The position numbers and the translations under genes are program-made. The notes below the pieces were generated by a model. The model did not search any database, was not told the origin of the DNA, and saw only the letters and a program-made list of their open reading frames with translations. A stretch of DNA of 64,000 bases from SGZJ01 sp949372955 (GTDB lineage Bacteria; Bacteroidota; Bacteroidia; Flavobacteriales; Flavobacteriaceae): the NCBI GenBank assembly GCA_949372955.1, contig CASIAX010000021.1, positions 27,808-91,807 on the forward strand, written 5' to 3'. Below, one piece after another: positions 61,224-64,000 of this stretch (positions are counted from its first letter, which is position 1; each line of letters begins with the position of its first letter).

Positions 61224-63983
61224 ATGGAGAGTTTTATAAAAAAGGTTTTATTAGATTTAAAAAATAAAAATACAGATTTCTCTAAGTGTGTATTTATTCT
61301 TCCAAATAAAAGGTCAGGTTATCATCTAAAAAGATATCTTTCAGAAATAATTTCAAGAACAATTTTCGCCCCCAAAATTCTAAGTATCGAGGAATTTATA
61401 GAAGATTTATCTAAATTAAAGCTTCTTTCTAGTACTGAATTAATATTTGAATTTTATAATATTTATTTAGAAAATACTCCAAAAAATAAACAAGAAGGAT
61501 TCGAAGATTTTATTAAGTGGAGTAGAACATTAATTCAAGATTTTAATCTAATTGACAAGGAGATAATTGATACAAATCAGGTGTTCGATTATCTAAAGGC
61601 TGTTAAGGAAATGGATCACTGGTCGTTAGATAAAAATCCTACAGAGGTTGTAAAAAGGCATTTATATTTCTGGAGTAACATTAAAGTTTATTATAATAAA
61701 TTCTATAGACACTTACTAGATATTAGATCAGGTTACCAAGGAATTTTAGAAAAAAAAGCTTTAGAAAATACTCCGAATTACATTCAAAACTCTGGAGAAA
61801 TAAATCATGTTTTTGTTGGGTTTAATGCGCTAAATAAAATTGAAGCTTTAATTATTGAAGCTTTTTTAAGTAATGGTTTGTCAGAAATATACTGGGATAT
61901 CGATAAAATCTCTATAAACTCATCCTTTAATAATTCTGCATTTTTTATAAATCAGTATAGAAATAAATGGTCATACTATAATGACAGGGAAATAAATTGG
62001 ATAAACGACAACTATTCTAAGAAAAAAAATATTCATGCAATAGGAGTTTCGAAAAATATTGGGCAGGCAAAGTATATCGGTGAGATTATTAAAAAAAACA
62101 TTAACGGTCAACATAATACAGCTATTGTTCTAGGTGATGAATCGTTACTGATCCCTATGCTTAATTCATTACCAAAAGGAATAAAAGATCTTAATATAAC
62201 CATGGGGTTTCCTCTTTTCTCCAGCTCAGTGAGTTCTTTGTTCTACAAGCTCTTTAAGATACATATAAACTCTTCAATCAGCTTTTATTACAAAGAAGTA
62301 GCATCTATATTGTCTCATGAATTAATTAAACCGTTGTTCAAATATGAAAATGGGAATTACTCAGATCAAATTATAGATAAAATAAATAAAGAAAATATTA
62401 TAAATATTGATCTAAAATTTTTAACTGCTAACACAAAAGTTAATAAAGATCTTATCATCCTTCTGTTTAAAGACTGGTCAAATAATGTTGAAGAATCTAT
62501 ATCTAATTGTAAGGAATTGATAATTACTTTAAGGAATAGCCTTTTTAATGACAAAAAAGAAGAGGTGTTAACCGTAGAACATTTATATAGGTTTAATGAA
62601 ATTTTTAATGAGTTAGAGGTACTTAAAAGGAAATTTAAATTTATAAACTCTATCCAGCTATTATTTGAACTCTTTCAGGATATTGTAAAAAATGAAAGGT
62701 TGAAATACAATAGTAAATCATTTTCTAAAATTCAAATAATGGGACTTTTAGAGTCAAGAGTTTTAGATTTCGAAACAGTTATAATTAGTTCTGTAAATGA
62801 GGGAATACTTCCTTCCGGTAATAATGAAAATTCTTTTATTCCTTTTGATGTAAAAATAGACAACAACATCCCTACTTATAAAGAACAAGATGCTATCTAT
62901 TCTTATCACTTTTACAGATTAATTCAAAGAGCTAAGAATGTGTATTTGCTTTATAATACTGAACCAGATACTTTAAATGGAGGTGAAAAGAGTAGGTTTA
63001 TTAGACAAATAGAATTTGAAGGAATTCATAAGATTAATCATAAAATAATAAACTCTCATACTCCTAAAAATGAAGAGAAATTAATTGAGGTAACTAAAAC
63101 AAATGATATACTAGATCAATTAATCCACTTGTCTAAAAAGGGGTTTTCCGCTTCTTCTGTTCTTTCTTACGTTAGAGATCCAATAACGTTTTATTATAAA
63201 AAAATATTAAAAATACCTGACGAACTAAAAGTTGAGGAGACTATCGAATCAAACACCTTGGGGACAGTAATTCATGAGTCATTAAAGTTTATATATAAGC
63301 CGTTAGAAAATAAATTACTTTCTATAAACTATTTAAAAAAGCAAATTAAGATTGTTGATGAAGTTGTAAAATCACAATTTAAAATAATATATAAAAATGG
63401 GCATTTCAAGACTGGCAAGAATTTAATAATACTTGAGGTTGCTATAAAGTATGTTTCAGAATTCATGAAAACCGAAATCGAATCAATTAAAAATGGGGAT
63501 GTTATACAAATAGTTGGAATAGAAAAAGATTTTAATGTAGTATTTGATAGTGACAAAATTAAATGTAAAGTGAATTTAAAAGGCCAAATTGACAGAATTG
63601 ATATTTTAAATGGAACTCTACGCATAATTGACTATAAGACTGGTAAAAAAACAGAAAAAAGAGAATTAAACTTATCTAGCTGGGATGATATAGAAATGGA
63701 TTACGATAAAATGAAAAATTGGTTTCAATTACTCTTTTATGTATATGCATTTAATAAAACAAATAATCTAAGTATTCCAATTGAAGCAGGTATTATATCA
63801 TTTAAAAACTTAAAGTCTGGATTGTTGAAATTTAACTACGGCACAAGATTTGATAATGATTCAGATATAAGTGAAGATGTGTTAAATAACTATAAATTAG
63901 TCCTAGAAAATATTTTAATGGAAATCATTAACCCTAATATGAGTTTTATTGAAAAAAAATTACCCAAAAAAAATTATGTATAA
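61224..63983 (+). CDS. addB: AddB-like PD-(D/E)XK nuclease family protein
   Basis: The 919-residue partner of AddA has an N-terminal inactive helicase-like region (CVFILPNKRSGYHLKRYLS near residue 22; no Walker A motif of the GxGKT type seen), a middle region with VIISSVNEGILPSG near 523, and a C-terminal RecB-like nuclease (GTVIHES near 677, GQIDRID near 790, IIDYKTGK near 804, then WFQLLFYVYAF). The four cysteines that hold an iron-sulfur cluster in many AddB proteins are not seen: the C-terminus after the nuclease has no Cys. It starts just after the OmpA terminator and ends 17 nt before the window end. Confidence 0.88.
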   Translation: MESFIKKVLLDLKNKNTDFSKCVFILPNKRSGYHLKRYLSEIISRTIFAPKILSIEEFIEDLSKLKLLSSTELIFEFYNIYLENTPKNKQEGFEDFIKWSRTLIQDFNLIDKEIIDTNQVFDYLKAVKEMDHWSLDKNPTEVVKRHLYFWSNIKVYYNKFYRHLLDIRSGYQGILEKKALENTPNYIQNSGEINHVFVGFNALNKIEALIIEAFLSNGLSEIYWDIDKISINSSFNNSAFFINQYRNKWSYYNDREINWINDNYSKKKNIHAIGVSKNIGQAKYIGEIIKKNINGQHNTAIVLGDESLLIPMLNSLPKGIKDLNITMGFPLFSSSVSSLFYKLFKIHINSSISFYYKEVASILSHELIKPLFKYENGNYSDQIIDKINKENIINIDLKFLTANTKVNKDLIILLFKDWSNNVEESISNCKELIITLRNSLFNDKKEEVLTVEHLYRFNEIFNELEVLKRKFKFINSIQLLFELFQDIVKNERLKYNSKSFSKIQIMGLLESRVLDFETVIISSVNEGILPSGNNENSFIPFDVKIDNNIPTYKEQDAIYSYHFYRLIQRAKNVYLLYNTEPDTLNGGEKSRFIRQIEFEGIHKINHKIINSHTPKNEEKLIEVTKTNDILDQLIHLSKKGFSASSVLSYVRDPITFYYKKILKIPDELKVEETIESNTLGTVIHESLKFIYKPLENKLLSINYLKKQIKIVDEVVKSQFKIIYKNGHFKTGKNLIILEVAIKYVSEFMKTEIESIKNGDVIQIVGIEKDFNVVFDSDKIKCKVNLKGQIDRIDILNGTLRIIDYKTGKKTEKRELNLSSWDDIEMDYDKMKNWFQLLFYVYAFNKTNNLSIPIEAGIISFKNLKSGLLKFNYGTRFDNDSDISEDVLNNYKLVLENILMEIINPNMSFIEKKLPKKNYV

Positions 63984-64000
63984 AATTATATTATTGTTTT

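Noticed and set aside
1..64000. tRNA, rRNA, CRISPR, insertion sequence or phage genes
   Set aside because: No repeat-spacer array, transposase or integrase motif, no TTCGA-type T-loop in a cloverleaf context and no rRNA core was noticed on reading through the window. A short or degenerate RNA gene could be missed by eye.

Overview
The window is a compact, strongly AT-rich stretch of a Bacteroidota chromosome, most likely a marine member of the Flavobacteriia. The markers for this are four TonB-dependent receptors with Bacteroidota-type architectures, a complete Bat (aerotolerance) operon, a PorZ-like type IX secretion protein, the IPExxxVDY protein, acpP-fabF-rnc beside divergent purN, an isolated atpD-atpC pair, and many TAnnTTTG -7 promoter boxes. 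I see no rRNA or tRNA gene, CRISPR array, insertion sequence, integrase or phage gene. About 52 genes fill nearly all of the sequence.

Layout. 0.1-7.8 kb: an envelope protein on the minus strand, then a SulP anion transporter, a DUF819 membrane protein, a hemolysin III/PAQR protein and a TonB receptor carrying a nine-G tract. 8.0-14.0 kb: a TonB receptor split by a frameshift, then two tandem SGNH-type surface lipoproteins, one with a degenerate active site. 14.1-15.9 kb: atpD-atpC. 15.9-17.6 kb: umuC-umuD on the minus strand, in an order opposite to the classical one. 17.7-25.5 kb: a TonB receptor facing a minus-strand operon porZ-recO-TonB receptor-recX. 25.6-28.2 kb: glutamate dehydrogenase and a cystathionine gamma-synthase/lyase. 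28.3-32.6 kb: an ArsC/Spx-like protein, a DMT transporter and the yicC-gmk-nadD-gpsA operon. 32.6-34.6 kb: pheS, a small unknown gene and cvpA.

34.6-44.0 kb: a nine-gene minus-strand operon moxR-DUF58-batX-batA-batB-batC-batD-batE-carbonic anhydrase, nearly all start/stop overlapping. 44.2-46.4 kb: an SDR oxidoreductase and an ALDH7-type aldehyde dehydrogenase. 46.5-51.2 kb: acpP-fabF-rnc-IPExxxVDY-pyk-CYTH. 51.3-55.4 kb: purN-rnhA-pfkB family kinase-long PurF. 55.6-56.2 kb: superoxide dismutase. 56.3-64.0 kb: an addA-like helicase-nuclease, an OmpA protein with thrombospondin type 3 repeats, and an addB-like nuclease.

Most of the window is housekeeping. The parts worth a second look are the split receptor with its pair of surface SGNH lipoproteins (catalytic copy plus probable pseudoenzyme, with near-identical intrinsic terminators), G/C homopolymer tracts that could act as phase switches in a TonB receptor and in a Bat-operon gene, two perfect 17-bp inverted repeats placed directly at start codons (addA and porZ), the reversed umuC-umuD pair with a dyad over its start codon, and intrinsic terminators sitting just upstream of co-directional genes. 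None of these alone proves a new system. The TonB receptor/SGNH locus is the best candidate for a little-described surface uptake or processing module.
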